Translations under genes and position numbers: made by a program | Shown: in pieces, positions 1 through 8,643 of the stretch | Layout: the number at the start of each line of letters is the position of its first letter | Position numbering within the stretch: the stretch's first letter is position 1 | The notes under the pieces: model-generated | Seen by the model: the letters and a program-made list of their open reading frames with translations, nothing else | Databases searched by the model: none | Told to the model about the DNA's origin: nothing | NCBI GenBank assembly: GCA_003149345.1 | Contig: QFWI01000031.1 | Location: 288,325-321,715, forward strand | DNA length: 33,391 nucleotides | Origin: Vampirovibrio chlorellavorus | GTDB lineage: Bacteria; Cyanobacteriota; Vampirovibrionia; Vampirovibrionales; Vampirovibrionaceae | Direction of reading: 5' to 3'

Positions 1-1206
1 GAGCATCAATTGAAATTACCCGCAGTAGCCAAGGGCATGGATCAAAAACTGCAACCCCTGGGCTTGAGCAGTGAACTGGGCAAGGGATTAATCGATGGAT
101 TCGCCGCGCAAAAGGGACTGGCAAAAGGGCTGAACTCCTCGCAATACACCACCCCCAATCCCGTCGATTACACCAAGGCCGGGACAGAGGTCTTGTCCGC
201 CACGCCCCAAGTGGCCGCTCTGACAAAACGTCAGGCCAAAGTGACCCGCAGAGCCGAGCGATACGAACAAAAAAGCGAACAGCTCAAGGCCGTTAAACTG
301 GCAGAGTTAGCCAAACAACACGGCAATCTGAGGGCTTACGACAAAGGGCAGCTCAAATCAGGCTCGGTTCAGGCGGATTCCCCGGAAGCTTTAGCAAAAC
401 TGCTGGAAAGCACCTTGCCCAGCCAGCGAATTGATGCCAAAGCCACTCGCCTGAAAGCACCAGAACCCGCCAGACTATTACCGGAAGCCGCACCTGCCAA
501 GCTCCCCAAACCGAGCAAGGAGCCTTTATTTGGGAGCCAGCTTTCCCCACAGGAAAAAGTCCACCAACAGCTGGCAGCCAGAGATCAACGGATCCGCCAA
601 CTGGATGCCGAATTACGCCAGCAAGACCCGGCGGCCTTGAATCAGGCCATTCGGGAACGGGACTTTTACCAGACTGGCACGGCAGGCGATGTTATCCGGG
701 GTGTTGTCAATCGCCCAAAGGAGGCTGGGGTCGTGCTGGGGCACATGGCCCAGCAGCGTATCCCCAAGGGAGCCCAAGCGCAAGCCTTGTTCGATCCGGC
801 CACCGTGAAACACGCGGAATATCAGCTTTCCCATTCGGTCGGTCAGGAGCTGGCCAAAGGCAATGCCGAAAAAATGCTACAGGCTCAGCTGAAAGTGGAA
901 ACCATTCACACTCAGGGAAAAAAGCCCGCCCGGGAACTCCGGGAGTTGCATCAACAAAAAGCGCTGGAGTCCGATCGCAAAATGGTGATTGACGCCGATG
1001 GCGACACCTTCTACGATGCCTTTGAATCCGCCGCGGACATCCGTAAAGCGGAAAAACGCTACGATGCGACCGCCCTGCGACAATTGCCCCGACCGGAAGA
1101 CGCCTTGTACCTGGATGACGCCGTCAGCCAGTTTATCCCGCAAAGCCTGGGCGAAGGACTCCGCCGCCCACTGCGGGCCTGGTGGGATCCCCCGGCCCAG
1201 CCCTGA
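1..1206 (+). CDS. Hypothetical protein, 5' end cut by window edge
   Basis: The frame is open from base 1 to the TGA at 1204-1206, so the gene probably begins upstream. The first in-window start would be a TTG at 10, giving 398 residues. I do not recognise the family. The protein is hydrophilic, rich in Ala, Lys, Gln and Leu, and has no obvious signal peptide or membrane segment. Residues about 75-115 and 175-205 (counted from the TTG) look like charged helices that could form coiled coils. A late segment, [14 protein letters not shown], is rich in Asp and Glu. A second unrecognised gene follows on the same strand after 114 bases, so the two may be cotranscribed. No function is proposed. Confidence 0.7.
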   Translation, partial: EHQLKLPAVAKGMDQKLQPLGLSSELGKGLIDGFAAQKGLAKGLNSSQYTTPNPVDYTKAGTEVLSATPQVAALTKRQAKVTRRAERYEQKSEQLKAVKLAELAKQHGNLRAYDKGQLKSGSVQADSPEALAKLLESTLPSQRIDAKATRLKAPEPARLLPEAAPAKLPKPSKEPLFGSQLSPQEKVHQQLAARDQRIRQLDAELRQQDPAALNQAIRERDFYQTGTAGDVIRGVVNRPKEAGVVLGHMAQQRIPKGAQAQALFDPATVKHAEYQLSHSVGQELAKGNAEKMLQAQLKVETIHTQGKKPARELRELHQQKALESDRKMVIDADGDTFYDAFESAADIRKAEKRYDATALRQLPRPEDALYLDDAVSQFIPQSLGEGLRRPLRAWWDPPAQP

Positions 1207-1320
1207 AATTCCGTTCACGCCGGGGGCATTGCATTCATATATCTTTATACTTCAGCCGGAACGCTAAAGTTGTCTCTGAAAGTACCGATACGTCCTTCAG
1301 TCATCAACTGAGGCCCGGGC

Positions 1321-2142
1321 ATGGATTTCTTCAATAGCGCGTTTGGACAGAACACCCAAAAAACGCTCGGTGATTATGCCCGCTTTGCCAAGAATTTGCA
1401 AAATGGCGGTGGCGTCACGGGCACAGACAATAGTGGGCAAACGGGCGACATCCAAAACCAGATGATGCTAATGATGATGATGTTGCTGATGAGCCAAATC
1501 ACCGGTCAGCCTCCTTCGGCTGACTTGCTGGGCCAGCTGCCCCCGCCCTTTGTGCCGGGTATCTCGGGCACACCACCCCAAAACCCTGCCGTAAAGGCTT
1601 TGGAAACCCGATTCTCACTGAAAGTAAACCCGCAGGATCCCACGGCCACCCCCATCACATTCACCGAGCAGGATGTGGCGGCGGTCAAAGCGGATCTCAA
1701 AAACGGGCTCTTCACCCGGGATGAGCTGGGGGAGGCCCTGATGCATGAGCTGGCCAAAGGCGCCGACAAGTTCCAGCCCGCTGTCCAAAAACTCATCCAG
1801 GATCTGAGTGACTCTGGGGAGTTAAACCCCACTGCGTTTTTAAAGGCCGACTACCTCAAGCAACTGCCAGCGCCCCGACAGGACATTCTGTTGTCCGCCC
1901 TCAGTGGGGCCGGACTGATCCTGCAAAATAACAAACCCAACATCCGCCTGATCGGGTTTGTGCTGGAAGCCCTGGGCCAGCCGGACAGCAACGAGAGCAA
2001 AACGTTCGTTCAAAAACTGCTGCAAAAAATACAAACCGACCTGGGCACATCCACCGACAGCGCCCGCCGAAAAATAGTGAGCCAACTGTTAGAGCTGGCC
2101 AATATTTCGGTTGATGGGCAAGGCAAACTGACGTTCACCTGA
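1321..2142 (+). CDS. Hypothetical protein with Met-rich N-terminal stretch
   Basis: A 273-residue reading frame starts at an ATG preceded by GAGG with a 7-base spacer, a good ribosome-binding site. The family is not recognised. Residues about 1-45 are Gly/Asn rich. Residues about 49-58 form an unusual Met/Leu run (MMLMMMMLLM), too short for a normal membrane span. A Pro-rich linker follows at about 65-90, then a helical, charged C-terminal region from about 105 with no Cys. The Met-rich segment could be an amphipathic or membrane-associating helix, but this is inference. The gene is convergent with the next one, 61 bases away, and I see no clear terminator between them. Confidence 0.75.
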   Translation: MDFFNSAFGQNTQKTLGDYARFAKNLQNGGGVTGTDNSGQTGDIQNQMMLMMMMLLMSQITGQPPSADLLGQLPPPFVPGISGTPPQNPAVKALETRFSLKVNPQDPTATPITFTEQDVAAVKADLKNGLFTRDELGEALMHELAKGADKFQPAVQKLIQDLSDSGELNPTAFLKADYLKQLPAPRQDILLSALSGAGLILQNNKPNIRLIGFVLEALGQPDSNESKTFVQKLLQKIQTDLGTSTDSARRKIVSQLLELANISVDGQGKLTFT

Positions 2143-2203
2143 AAAACGGCCTACCAGACCTATCAGGCTGATGGCTGGGTCCAGTCGGTAAAACGGCCCA
2201 TCC

Positions 2204-3358
2204 TCACTGCATTGCGAAAAAAGAGTCATGGGCCTCGGAGGGTGTTGAAAGGCTTGGCGGTACCGGGATCGTCCGGGAACGCTTGGACACTGGTAGTCGC
2301 TCAGTGGATTGCTCAGTCTCTCGGGCTGAGCCCAGGGCCTCACCATCACGCTTGGCCAAGGGGGTTTCCCGGTGACGAGGCCAGCTCAGCTTGGGGTAAT
2401 GCACGCCATTGGCTTCCTGCTGGCGACGGAACTCCAAGACCCAAGTGCGCAACTGCCTGGGAGTTAGTTGATAGGTCGTGAGTAAGGTTGGCCCATCCGT
2501 TTGTCCACTGACATACTCCTGAAGCATCCTCTCTTTTTTGACTTTAAGCTCGGCACGCTTGTTCAGTGGCTCGGCAGGCGCTGGTTCGGACGGAGAAAGA
2601 TTCCCTTCGATCAGGGCCATAACATCCGCGCGAATGGCGTCACTGGTCAGCGATGATTGTCTGGGGTAGTGATGGGCAGCCAGCATGTCCGGCTCCTGAG
2701 TGATGGTGAACCTGGATGGCTGCCGTTTCCTGTTGCCTGCCTTGGTATCGGCAGCCCGGGGTGACAAGGGTTCCTGAATCGAGGCACTGGGCCGCTGGAA
2801 TTGAGCGGACAAATCCAGATCAGCGCATAGGGCCATACCCTGAAAGAGATGCTCATCCTTGGCTTGTCGACGGGGTTGATTGCGGACGGCCCCCTGCCTC
2901 GCCGGGGCTTGGTCTTTGGATGACGGAGCTTGCGCCCTGGATGTGGGCGCTTGAGACGCATCCCTTCGGAGTGGGCCTTCCTGGGTGGACTCGCCAAAAA
3001 CATCGGCCAAAAAGGGCTGCAACCATGGCCCCGCCTCGGCATGGGCTGGCGCTTCTCCCTCTTGGAACTCGGAGGGGAACGTCTCGGCAGGCAAGCTGGT
3101 CGCAAAACAGGCCGCCGTGTCCGAAAGCGGAAAGGACGGCTCCGACTCAAACAAGGGCAATGGCGTCAGGGAAAAAGTATCTTCCGCAGGAGGAAAGAGG
3201 GGGGAGGACAATGCCTGAGAAAAAGCAGGGGTGGTGGGCTCTGATAGGGCCTGCTCCGTGCGGGCCTGTTCTTCTCGTCGCCGATTTTCCCAATAGCTTT
3301 GTTTCAAAGGGGAAGTCTGCTTTTCAAACGGGTTATTCAAAAACAACGAGGACAGCAT
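2204..3358 (-). CDS. Hypothetical protein with C-terminal helix-turn-helix-like segment
   Basis: This is a 384-residue protein starting at an ATG with GGAG 12 bases upstream. Residues 1-260 are low complexity, rich in Pro, Ser, Ala and Gln, and probably disordered, with a Gln/Ala/Pro-rich patch at about 136-170. Residues about 270-312 (KKERMLQEYV... YQLTPRQLRTWVLEFRR) look like a homeodomain-like helix-turn-helix of the kind found at the N-terminus of transposases and in some regulators. The catalytic part of a transposase is absent. It may be a DNA-binding protein with a long disordered arm, or a domesticated fragment. No target is evident. Confidence 0.65.
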   Translation of the reverse strand: MLSSLFLNNPFEKQTSPLKQSYWENRRREEQARTEQALSEPTTPAFSQALSSPLFPPAEDTFSLTPLPLFESEPSFPLSDTAACFATSLPAETFPSEFQEGEAPAHAEAGPWLQPFLADVFGESTQEGPLRRDASQAPTSRAQAPSSKDQAPARQGAVRNQPRRQAKDEHLFQGMALCADLDLSAQFQRPSASIQEPLSPRAADTKAGNRKRQPSRFTITQEPDMLAAHHYPRQSSLTSDAIRADVMALIEGNLSPSEPAPAEPLNKRAELKVKKERMLQEYVSGQTDGPTLLTTYQLTPRQLRTWVLEFRRQQEANGVHYPKLSWPRHRETPLAKRDGEALGSARETEQSTERLPVSKRSRTIPVPPSLSTPSEAHDSFFAMQ

Positions 3359-3513
3359 GCAAAAAGATCACTCCAAACAACGGGCAAACGAGTTACAAAA
3401 CGCAAGAACACGGCCAGAAGCCGAGCCTTCAAACAGCCAATGAAAACCGGAACTTGAATTGCTTATTTACTTACTACGAAATTAGTTCTCGATCAAGCAA
3501 AGTCCGCTCTACA

Positions 3514-4821
3514 TCAATGCCAGCTGGCGGTGGTTAACTGCATCCGACGCACAATCTCCGCTTCAGGCACGGTTAAAATCCGGCCCGCTTCCAGCACTTT
3601 TAGCCCTGCCACATACACCGCTTTTATGGCCGAAGGCTGACTGGCGTAAACCAGGTTTTTCAGGGCGTTTTGGCGGGGCTGCATGGACAGATCGTTGAGA
3701 TCCAGCACCGTAAAATCGGCAGCGTTTCCCGCCGCCAATGCCCCAATGGGTAAGCCCAAATTTTTTCCCCCATTCAGGGTGCCCATGGCGAACATATCTT
3801 CAGCCGTGGTCACCGTGGAATCGTGAAATTTCACTTTTTGCAGCAGGCTGGTCATGCGCATTTCCTCAATAATGGAGGCCCGGTTGTTGCTGCACCCTCC
3901 ATCAGTACCCAGAGAAATACACACCCCGGCAGCCAGCATCTCCCGAATGCGGGTAATGCCATCCCCCAGAAACATGTTGCTGGAGGGATTGTAGGACAAA
4001 CCCGTGCCCCGCTGGGCCATCAGTTCAATCTCGGCATCATCCAGCCACACGCAGTGAATGCCCACCAGCCGATCATTCAGCACCCCCAGCTCCTCCAGAA
4101 AAGCCACCGGGGGCTTGCCGTGTTGTTGCTCGATCATCTGTCGCTCGTACTGACCTTCGGCAATGTGCATGTGGAACCGGGTATCCAAGGCCTCAGCGAG
4201 TTCAGCCCCGGCCAGAATCATGTCTATGCTGGCCCCATGTAAACTGTGCGGGGCGGGCAGCACATGCACCAGCGGATGTTCTTTAAACTCGGCGTGCAAC
4301 TGCCGGGTGTTGTCGCAGGCTTGGGCCACCGTCTCCCGGAAGCGGGTGGGCGCCCCCTCCCAATCGTAGAGGGTACGGGCCATCACAATGCGAATGCCCA
4401 CATCCAGCGCCGCCTGAATCACCGCTTGAGCGTTCTCATTGGCCTGATCGTTAATGTAGAAAAAATCGCACACCGTGGTGATGCCGCATTTCAGCATTTC
4501 CCCAAAGGCAAATAGGGCCCCGGTATATATATCATCCCGGCTCAAAATTTTGGAATACTTATACAGGGCCTGATCCCGCCAGGTGAAAAAATCCTGGTCA
4601 TCGCAGAATCCTTTCAGCAGGGATTGAAACGAGTGGTTGTGCGAATTGACCAAACCGGGAATGAGAAAACCGTTCTCAAAATGAACCACCTGTGCCTGTT
4701 GCTCAGGGGTCAAGGTTCCCAAGGGTTGCACCTGAACAATCTGATCCTTTTCCACGCAAAGCGCCCAACCGGTTTGCACCTGCCCCTGAACGTACATACA
4801 ATCCGCCGTGTAAATGGGCAT
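3514..4821 (-). CDS. Amidohydrolase (chlorohydrolase / nucleoside-deaminase-like)
   Basis: The 435-residue length is typical of the metal-dependent amidohydrolase family that includes MTA/SAH deaminases, guanine deaminase and AtzB/TrzN-type enzymes. The metal site is visible: HNH in VNSHNHSFQ at about residue 61, HMHIAE at about 217, HC in GIHCVW at about 255, and the catalytic Asp in LGTDGG at about 306. These are cytosolic TIM-barrel hydrolases that remove an amino or halide group from purines, pterins or triazines; the substrate here cannot be read from sequence. The ATG start has GAGAGGA about 11 bases upstream. The gene stands 174 bases downstream of the lipid operon on the same strand and could be read through from it. 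Confidence 0.85.
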   Translation of the reverse strand: MPIYTADCMYVQGQVQTGWALCVEKDQIVQVQPLGTLTPEQQAQVVHFENGFLIPGLVNSHNHSFQSLLKGFCDDQDFFTWRDQALYKYSKILSRDDIYTGALFAFGEMLKCGITTVCDFFYINDQANENAQAVIQAALDVGIRIVMARTLYDWEGAPTRFRETVAQACDNTRQLHAEFKEHPLVHVLPAPHSLHGASIDMILAGAELAEALDTRFHMHIAEGQYERQMIEQQHGKPPVAFLEELGVLNDRLVGIHCVWLDDAEIELMAQRGTGLSYNPSSNMFLGDGITRIREMLAAGVCISLGTDGGCSNNRASIIEEMRMTSLLQKVKFHDSTVTTAEDMFAMGTLNGGKNLGLPIGALAAGNAADFTVLDLNDLSMQPRQNALKNLVYASQPSAIKAVYVAGLKVLEAGRILTVPEAEIVRRMQLTTASWH

Positions 4822-4906
4822 GGCCAGACAATCCTCTCAACGCTGAAACGGGATGCTTTTATTATGCACCAAATTTCCCAGCATCAAATACAGCGCCATT
4901 GACACT

Positions 4907-4934
4907 CCGAGGCACTGACAATTCCAAGCCTCGG
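4907..4934. other. Hairpin between lipid operon and amidohydrolase
   Basis: CCGAGGC at 4907-4913 pairs with GCCTCGG at 4928-4934, a 7-bp GC-rich stem with a 14-base loop. It lies downstream of the last gene of the minus-strand lipid operon. No T-run follows on either strand, so an intrinsic terminator is doubtful. It may be an attenuating or stabilising stem. Confidence 0.3.
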
Positions 4935-4995
4935 GGGCCAAGGGGGATAATGCTTTTAGGGTTCACAGGGCAGAATTCCTTGCCAAATTTGGAGA

Positions 4996-6084
4996 TTACT
5001 GGGTCAGTTGGGCATTGCCAAAACCGGAGGCCTCAGTGTGGGTAGTTTGCGGCACGGCTTTTTTCTCAAACAGGTAATGAGACACCATCCATTCGTTGCC
5101 GTTTTTGTAGCCCCATAATTCAGCGCAAGCCAGGAAGAAGACTTTCCAGTACACCCACCATTTGGTCATGTTTTCCGCCCCGTAAGTCTGGGCCAGAATT
5201 TTTTCCACGGCGGGGCGATGTTGAACCATATTCTCTGCCCAGGCATTGGCCGTTTTTTGATAATGCGTGCCGTTCACAATCCACTGGTTGGCAATGGCCA
5301 AATCTTTCTGGAAGTACAACAGCAGATCATTCGATGGCATGGTGCCGCCGGTGAAGAAATAGCGGGTCAGCCAGTCCGTGCCGTCTTTATCTTCGTAGTG
5401 ATAGGTAAAAATGGGATGGGTAAAAATATGCACAAACAGCTTGCCCTCTGGCTTCAGCCAACGGCTGATTTTGGCCAGCAGTTTTTCATAGTTTTTCATG
5501 TGCTCAAACATTTCCACGGAAACCACCCGATCAAACTGCCGATCAGTTTCAAAATGCACAATGTTGGCGGTCAAAATTTCCAGATTCTTCAAGCCACGGG
5601 CTTTGGCCTGCGCGTCGATAAAGGCCTTTTGGCTGCGGGAGTTGGACACCCCCACGATGGTAGCGTTGGGGTATTGTTCAGCCATCCACAAAGACAAGGA
5701 GCCCCAGCCGCAGCCCAATTCCAGAATGGTTTGCCCGTCCCGCAAGTCGGCCCGCTGACAGGTGAGCCTCAACATGGTTTCCTCGGCCTCGCCCAGGGTG
5801 CGGGTGGAGTCCGTCCAGTAGGCGCTGCTGTATTTTTTGCGTGGCCCCAGTACCAAATCGAAAAACTCGCTGGGCACCTCGTAGTGTTGCTCATTGGCCG
5901 CATCGGTTTCAATGGCGATGGGACTGTTTTTTAATTCCGCCACAAAATCCATAACGGCCTGTTGCCGTTCTTCCCAGGAGGACTTGCTTTCCTCCTTCAC
6001 TTTTTGGGCCAGCATATTGCGAATGCCCCAGCGAATGACGGCATCGGGGACGAGATTGGTTTCCAGTAATTGATAAATCCACAT
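4996..6084 (-). CDS. SAM-dependent methyltransferase, cyclopropane-fatty-acyl-phospholipid synthase-like
   Basis: This 362-residue protein belongs to the Cfa-like methyltransferases that also include plant coclaurine N-methyltransferases. The SAM-binding motif I is ILELGCGWGSLS at about 120-131, preceded by the substrate-side motif HYEVPSEFFDLVLGPRKKYSSAYW at about 67-90 and followed by VVSVEMFEHM at about 187. The position of the Cfa active-site Cys (YSCAYW in E. coli) is Ser here. The ATG start follows AAGGA with a 9-base spacer. It is the last gene of the operon and the second Cfa paralogue in it. A lipid or fatty acyl substrate is the contextual inference; an N-methyltransferase role cannot be excluded. 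Confidence 0.8.
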   Translation of the reverse strand: MWIYQLLETNLVPDAVIRWGIRNMLAQKVKEESKSSWEERQQAVMDFVAELKNSPIAIETDAANEQHYEVPSEFFDLVLGPRKKYSSAYWTDSTRTLGEAEETMLRLTCQRADLRDGQTILELGCGWGSLSLWMAEQYPNATIVGVSNSRSQKAFIDAQAKARGLKNLEILTANIVHFETDRQFDRVVSVEMFEHMKNYEKLLAKISRWLKPEGKLFVHIFTHPIFTYHYEDKDGTDWLTRYFFTGGTMPSNDLLLYFQKDLAIANQWIVNGTHYQKTANAWAENMVQHRPAVEKILAQTYGAENMTKWWVYWKVFFLACAELWGYKNGNEWMVSHYLFEKKAVPQTTHTEASGFGNAQLTQ

Positions 6085-6154
6085 GGGGCAAAATCCTTCT
6101 GCAGTCAGGTTATTGAATGTAACGTGCGAGTGCTTGAAATTTTAATGCACAAGA

Positions 6155-6973
6155 TTATGAAGGCTTCCGCTTGGGAAACCAGGGAATAAAGGGGCTGGTG
6201 CTTTCCTGATACTGACGGTAAGCCTCGCCCTTGGTTTTGAGGGCTTGAGCCTCGGTGGCGGCCACCCCGCTGAATTTGGTCAGGAACAATAGCATGATCA
6301 ACGGGCTGTATAGGGTAATCCATCCACCGGGAGCGCCCAAGGCCAGCAGGTAATAGCCCATCCACTGCAACCACTCAAAAAAGTAATTGGGATGGCGGGA
6401 GTAGGCCCACAGCCCGCTTTGGCAGACTTTGCCCTTATTTTCCGGCTGATCTTTAAAGCGCTTGAGTTGCTGATCGGCCACCGCTTCAAAAATGGCCCCG
6501 ATGGCCCAGACCACCATAGCCGCCCATTGAAGCGGACTCAGGGTGGGACTGGTATTTTGGGCCGCAAACAAAAACGGACTAGAGACGATCAACATCAGCA
6601 CGCCCTGAAACAGGTACACGGCAAAAAACAGCCACGGCGATTTTTCGGGGCCCCACAGTTCCCGCAGGGCGTGATAGCGGCCATCCTCTTCCGGGTGGGT
6701 GGCAATGACCCGCTTCAGCAAGTACCAGGCCAAGCGCCAACTGCTGGCGGTGACTATCAGTAGCATCGCTGTTTTTTGGGTGGTGGCCCCTTCCCCCAGC
6801 CAGAAGTATGTGCCCGCAATCAGGCTAAAGCCGAAAGCCCAGGCCACATCCACAATCCCCGCGTTTTTCAGGGGATTGGCGATGGCCGTGACTATCAGCA
6901 TGAGGACCAGAACAACCAAGGCAGCGCTGCTCAGCAACGGCCAAATCGGTGGAAAATTCAACAAATCAGCCAT
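6155..6973 (-). CDS. DUF1295 family membrane protein (steroid 5-alpha-reductase-like)
   Basis: This 272-residue integral membrane protein has about six to seven hydrophobic segments. The C-terminal signature SRHPNYFFEWLQWMGYY (about 186-202), followed by KTKGEAYRQYQESTSPFIPW, is that of the DUF1295 / steroid 5-alpha-reductase / isoprenylcysteine methyltransferase-like superfamily, whose members use NADPH or SAM in the membrane. DUF1295 genes commonly accompany Cfa and FAD-oxidoreductase genes. Its start overlaps the end of the preceding gene by 8 bases. It may reduce or otherwise modify the acyl product made by the Cfa-type enzymes (inference). Confidence 0.8.
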   Translation of the reverse strand: MADLLNFPPIWPLLSSAALVVLVLMLIVTAIANPLKNAGIVDVAWAFGFSLIAGTYFWLGEGATTQKTAMLLIVTASSWRLAWYLLKRVIATHPEEDGRYHALRELWGPEKSPWLFFAVYLFQGVLMLIVSSPFLFAAQNTSPTLSPLQWAAMVVWAIGAIFEAVADQQLKRFKDQPENKGKVCQSGLWAYSRHPNYFFEWLQWMGYYLLALGAPGGWITLYSPLIMLLFLTKFSGVAATEAQALKTKGEAYRQYQESTSPFIPWFPKRKPS

Positions 6974-7313
6974 GACGCTCTACTCGCTTGAAAAATACAT
7001 CTTCGACGGTAGCGGTGGTGGGCAGGCGGAACAGCAAGATCAACATGTACAGGGCCATAGTCACGTTGCCCCACACCACAATCAACAGAAACCACACAAT
7101 GCGACTCACCCAGCGACGTTCTCGGGCCCACACCCACAGGCCAAAGGCGATGATGGCGAAATAGGCGTCGTAAACCGTGGCGATAAACCACACGTCACTG
7201 CTGACCACGGGCGGAATCTGAAAGAGGGACTCATGCAGCATGGCCTGGGTGACCACCGTGGTTTGCACCACAAATACCAGCAAGAACCAGATGCATAAAC
7301 TCCAGATTAGCAC
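6966..7313 (-). CDS. Small membrane protein (DUF1475-like)
   Basis: A 115-residue protein has three predicted transmembrane helices at about 2-22, 45-65 and 70-95. It begins with GTG, preceded by GGAG with a 9-base spacer. The short cytosolic tail VEDVFFKRVERHG overlaps the next gene. Small proteins of this type (I associate it with DUF1475, from memory) occur beside DUF1295 and Cfa genes. No catalytic motif is visible; it may be a partner subunit of the DUF1295 protein. Confidence 0.7.
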   Translation of the reverse strand: MLIWSLCIWFLLVFVVQTTVVTQAMLHESLFQIPPVVSSDVWFIATVYDAYFAIIAFGLWVWARERRWVSRIVWFLLIVVWGNVTMALYMLILLFRLPTTATVEDVFFKRVERHG

Positions 7314-7338
7314 AGCGGGAGGCTCCTTTCCGGTGATC

Positions 7339-8643
7339 CTACAAGGACTGCCACAGGGACAGGTTATTGGGATTGGTATAAATGGCCTGCACCACGCTGA
7401 TGTTGCGCATGCGGAAGGCCGCCTTGCAGTACATCAGGTAGTAATTCCACTTGCGGATAAACCGCTCATCAAAGCCTTGGCGCCGCACTTCGCTCAGGTT
7501 GGCGTTGAAGGCGTCGTACCACAGTTGCAGGGTTTTGGCGTAGCTATTGCCCAGGTCTTCCAGGTCGTGCAAAAACAAGTTGCCGGTGCGGTTAATAGCC
7601 TGATTGACCCGCCCGATGGAGGGCAATAAAGAGCCGGGGAAAATGTGTTTCTGGATAAAATCCACGTTGTTTTTCAGCAATTCGTACCGGCTATCCGGGC
7701 ATGTAATGTACTGAATGCCCAACAGGCCGTGCGGTTTCAGCAACCGGGAGCATTGGGCGAAATAGGTATCAAGAAACGCATCCCCCACCGCTTCCAGCAT
7801 TTCAATGGAAACAATTTTGTCATACTGCCCGCTCAGTTTACGGTAATCCTGCAAATGCACCGTTATTTGGTTGCTCAGCCCGGCTTCGGCAATGCGGGCC
7901 GTGGCCAGCTTGAATTGCTCCTGAGAGATGGTGGTGGTATCGATGGTGCAACCGTAGTTGCGAGCGGCATGCATGGCAAAGCCCCCCCAGCCGGTGCCAA
8001 TTTCCAGCACCCGATCGCTGGGCTGCAATTGCAGCTTTTGGCACAGGGCATCGTACTTGCTGATTTGAGCCTGCTCCAGTGACTGCTCCGGGTGGGTAAA
8101 GCGGGCCGAGGAGTAGGTCATGGTGGGGTCCAGGAAAATCTGGAAAAACTCATTGCCCAAATCATAATGCTCGTGGATGTTTTTCTTGCTGTTGTCGACG
8201 TTATTGGCCCGCAGCAGGTGATAAATCCGGTTCAGCTTGCCCAGCAGATTGACCCAAAATACCTTGTTTTTGGAGCCTTCAAGCACCGTGGAATCCTCAA
8301 TGTTCAGGATGAACCAGGCAATGACCGCTTCCAGATCCGGGGTATCCCACTCGCCATCCAAATAGGCTTCGGCAAAGCCAATGTGCCCGTACTGAATGAT
8401 ACGGCTGAAGCAGCTATCATCATTCACCTGAATGGCGGCCTGAAAGGGGCTGTCCGGCTCTTGCCCAATGGGGTACACACTGCCATCGGTAAAATACAGG
8501 GTGAGTTGTCCTTTGCGCATGGCAGATAACAGCTTGACCACCGTTTTTGCAGACCAGGACAGGTTTTTTGGCAAGCTGGGAACCACATGCAAATGGGCTT
8601 TTTTAATGGGGTGAGCGGTGCTTTGACGTTCCAGGGTTTTCAA
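7339..8643 (-). CDS. Cyclopropane-fatty-acyl-phospholipid synthase family methyltransferase
   Basis: The 434-residue protein has the full-length Cfa architecture: an N-terminal lipid-binding domain (about 1-150), HYDLGNEFFQIFLDPTMTYSSA (159-180), SAM motif VLEIGTGWGGFA (212-223), VSIEMLEAVG (278-287) and KHIFPGSLLPS (332-342). These enzymes transfer the SAM methyl group to the double bond of phospholipid acyl chains at the inner membrane. Compared with E. coli Cfa, the active-site Cys of YSCAYW is Ser179 and the His of the HTI motif is Gln311, while the Glu (E284), Ile (I313) and Tyr (Y368) are kept. The product may therefore be a methylated or methylene acyl chain instead of a ring. The start is TTG in a TTGA overlap with the upstream stop, with GGAGG 7 bases before it. 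Confidence 0.88.
   Translation of the reverse strand: MKTLERQSTAHPIKKAHLHVVPSLPKNLSWSAKTVVKLLSAMRKGQLTLYFTDGSVYPIGQEPDSPFQAAIQVNDDSCFSRIIQYGHIGFAEAYLDGEWDTPDLEAVIAWFILNIEDSTVLEGSKNKVFWVNLLGKLNRIYHLLRANNVDNSKKNIHEHYDLGNEFFQIFLDPTMTYSSARFTHPEQSLEQAQISKYDALCQKLQLQPSDRVLEIGTGWGGFAMHAARNYGCTIDTTTISQEQFKLATARIAEAGLSNQITVHLQDYRKLSGQYDKIVSIEMLEAVGDAFLDTYFAQCSRLLKPHGLLGIQYITCPDSRYELLKNNVDFIQKHIFPGSLLPSIGRVNQAINRTGNLFLHDLEDLGNSYAKTLQLWYDAFNANLSEVRRQGFDERFIRKWNYYLMYCKAAFRMRNISVVQAIYTNPNNLSLWQSL

Noticed and set aside
2204..3358. Insertion sequence
   Set aside because: Only an HTH-like segment is present; no DDE catalytic domain, terminal inverted repeats or target duplication were seen.
5218..5934. Plus-strand 238-residue frame
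   Set aside because: It is antisense to a well-recognised Cfa-like methyltransferase and lacks any family pattern.
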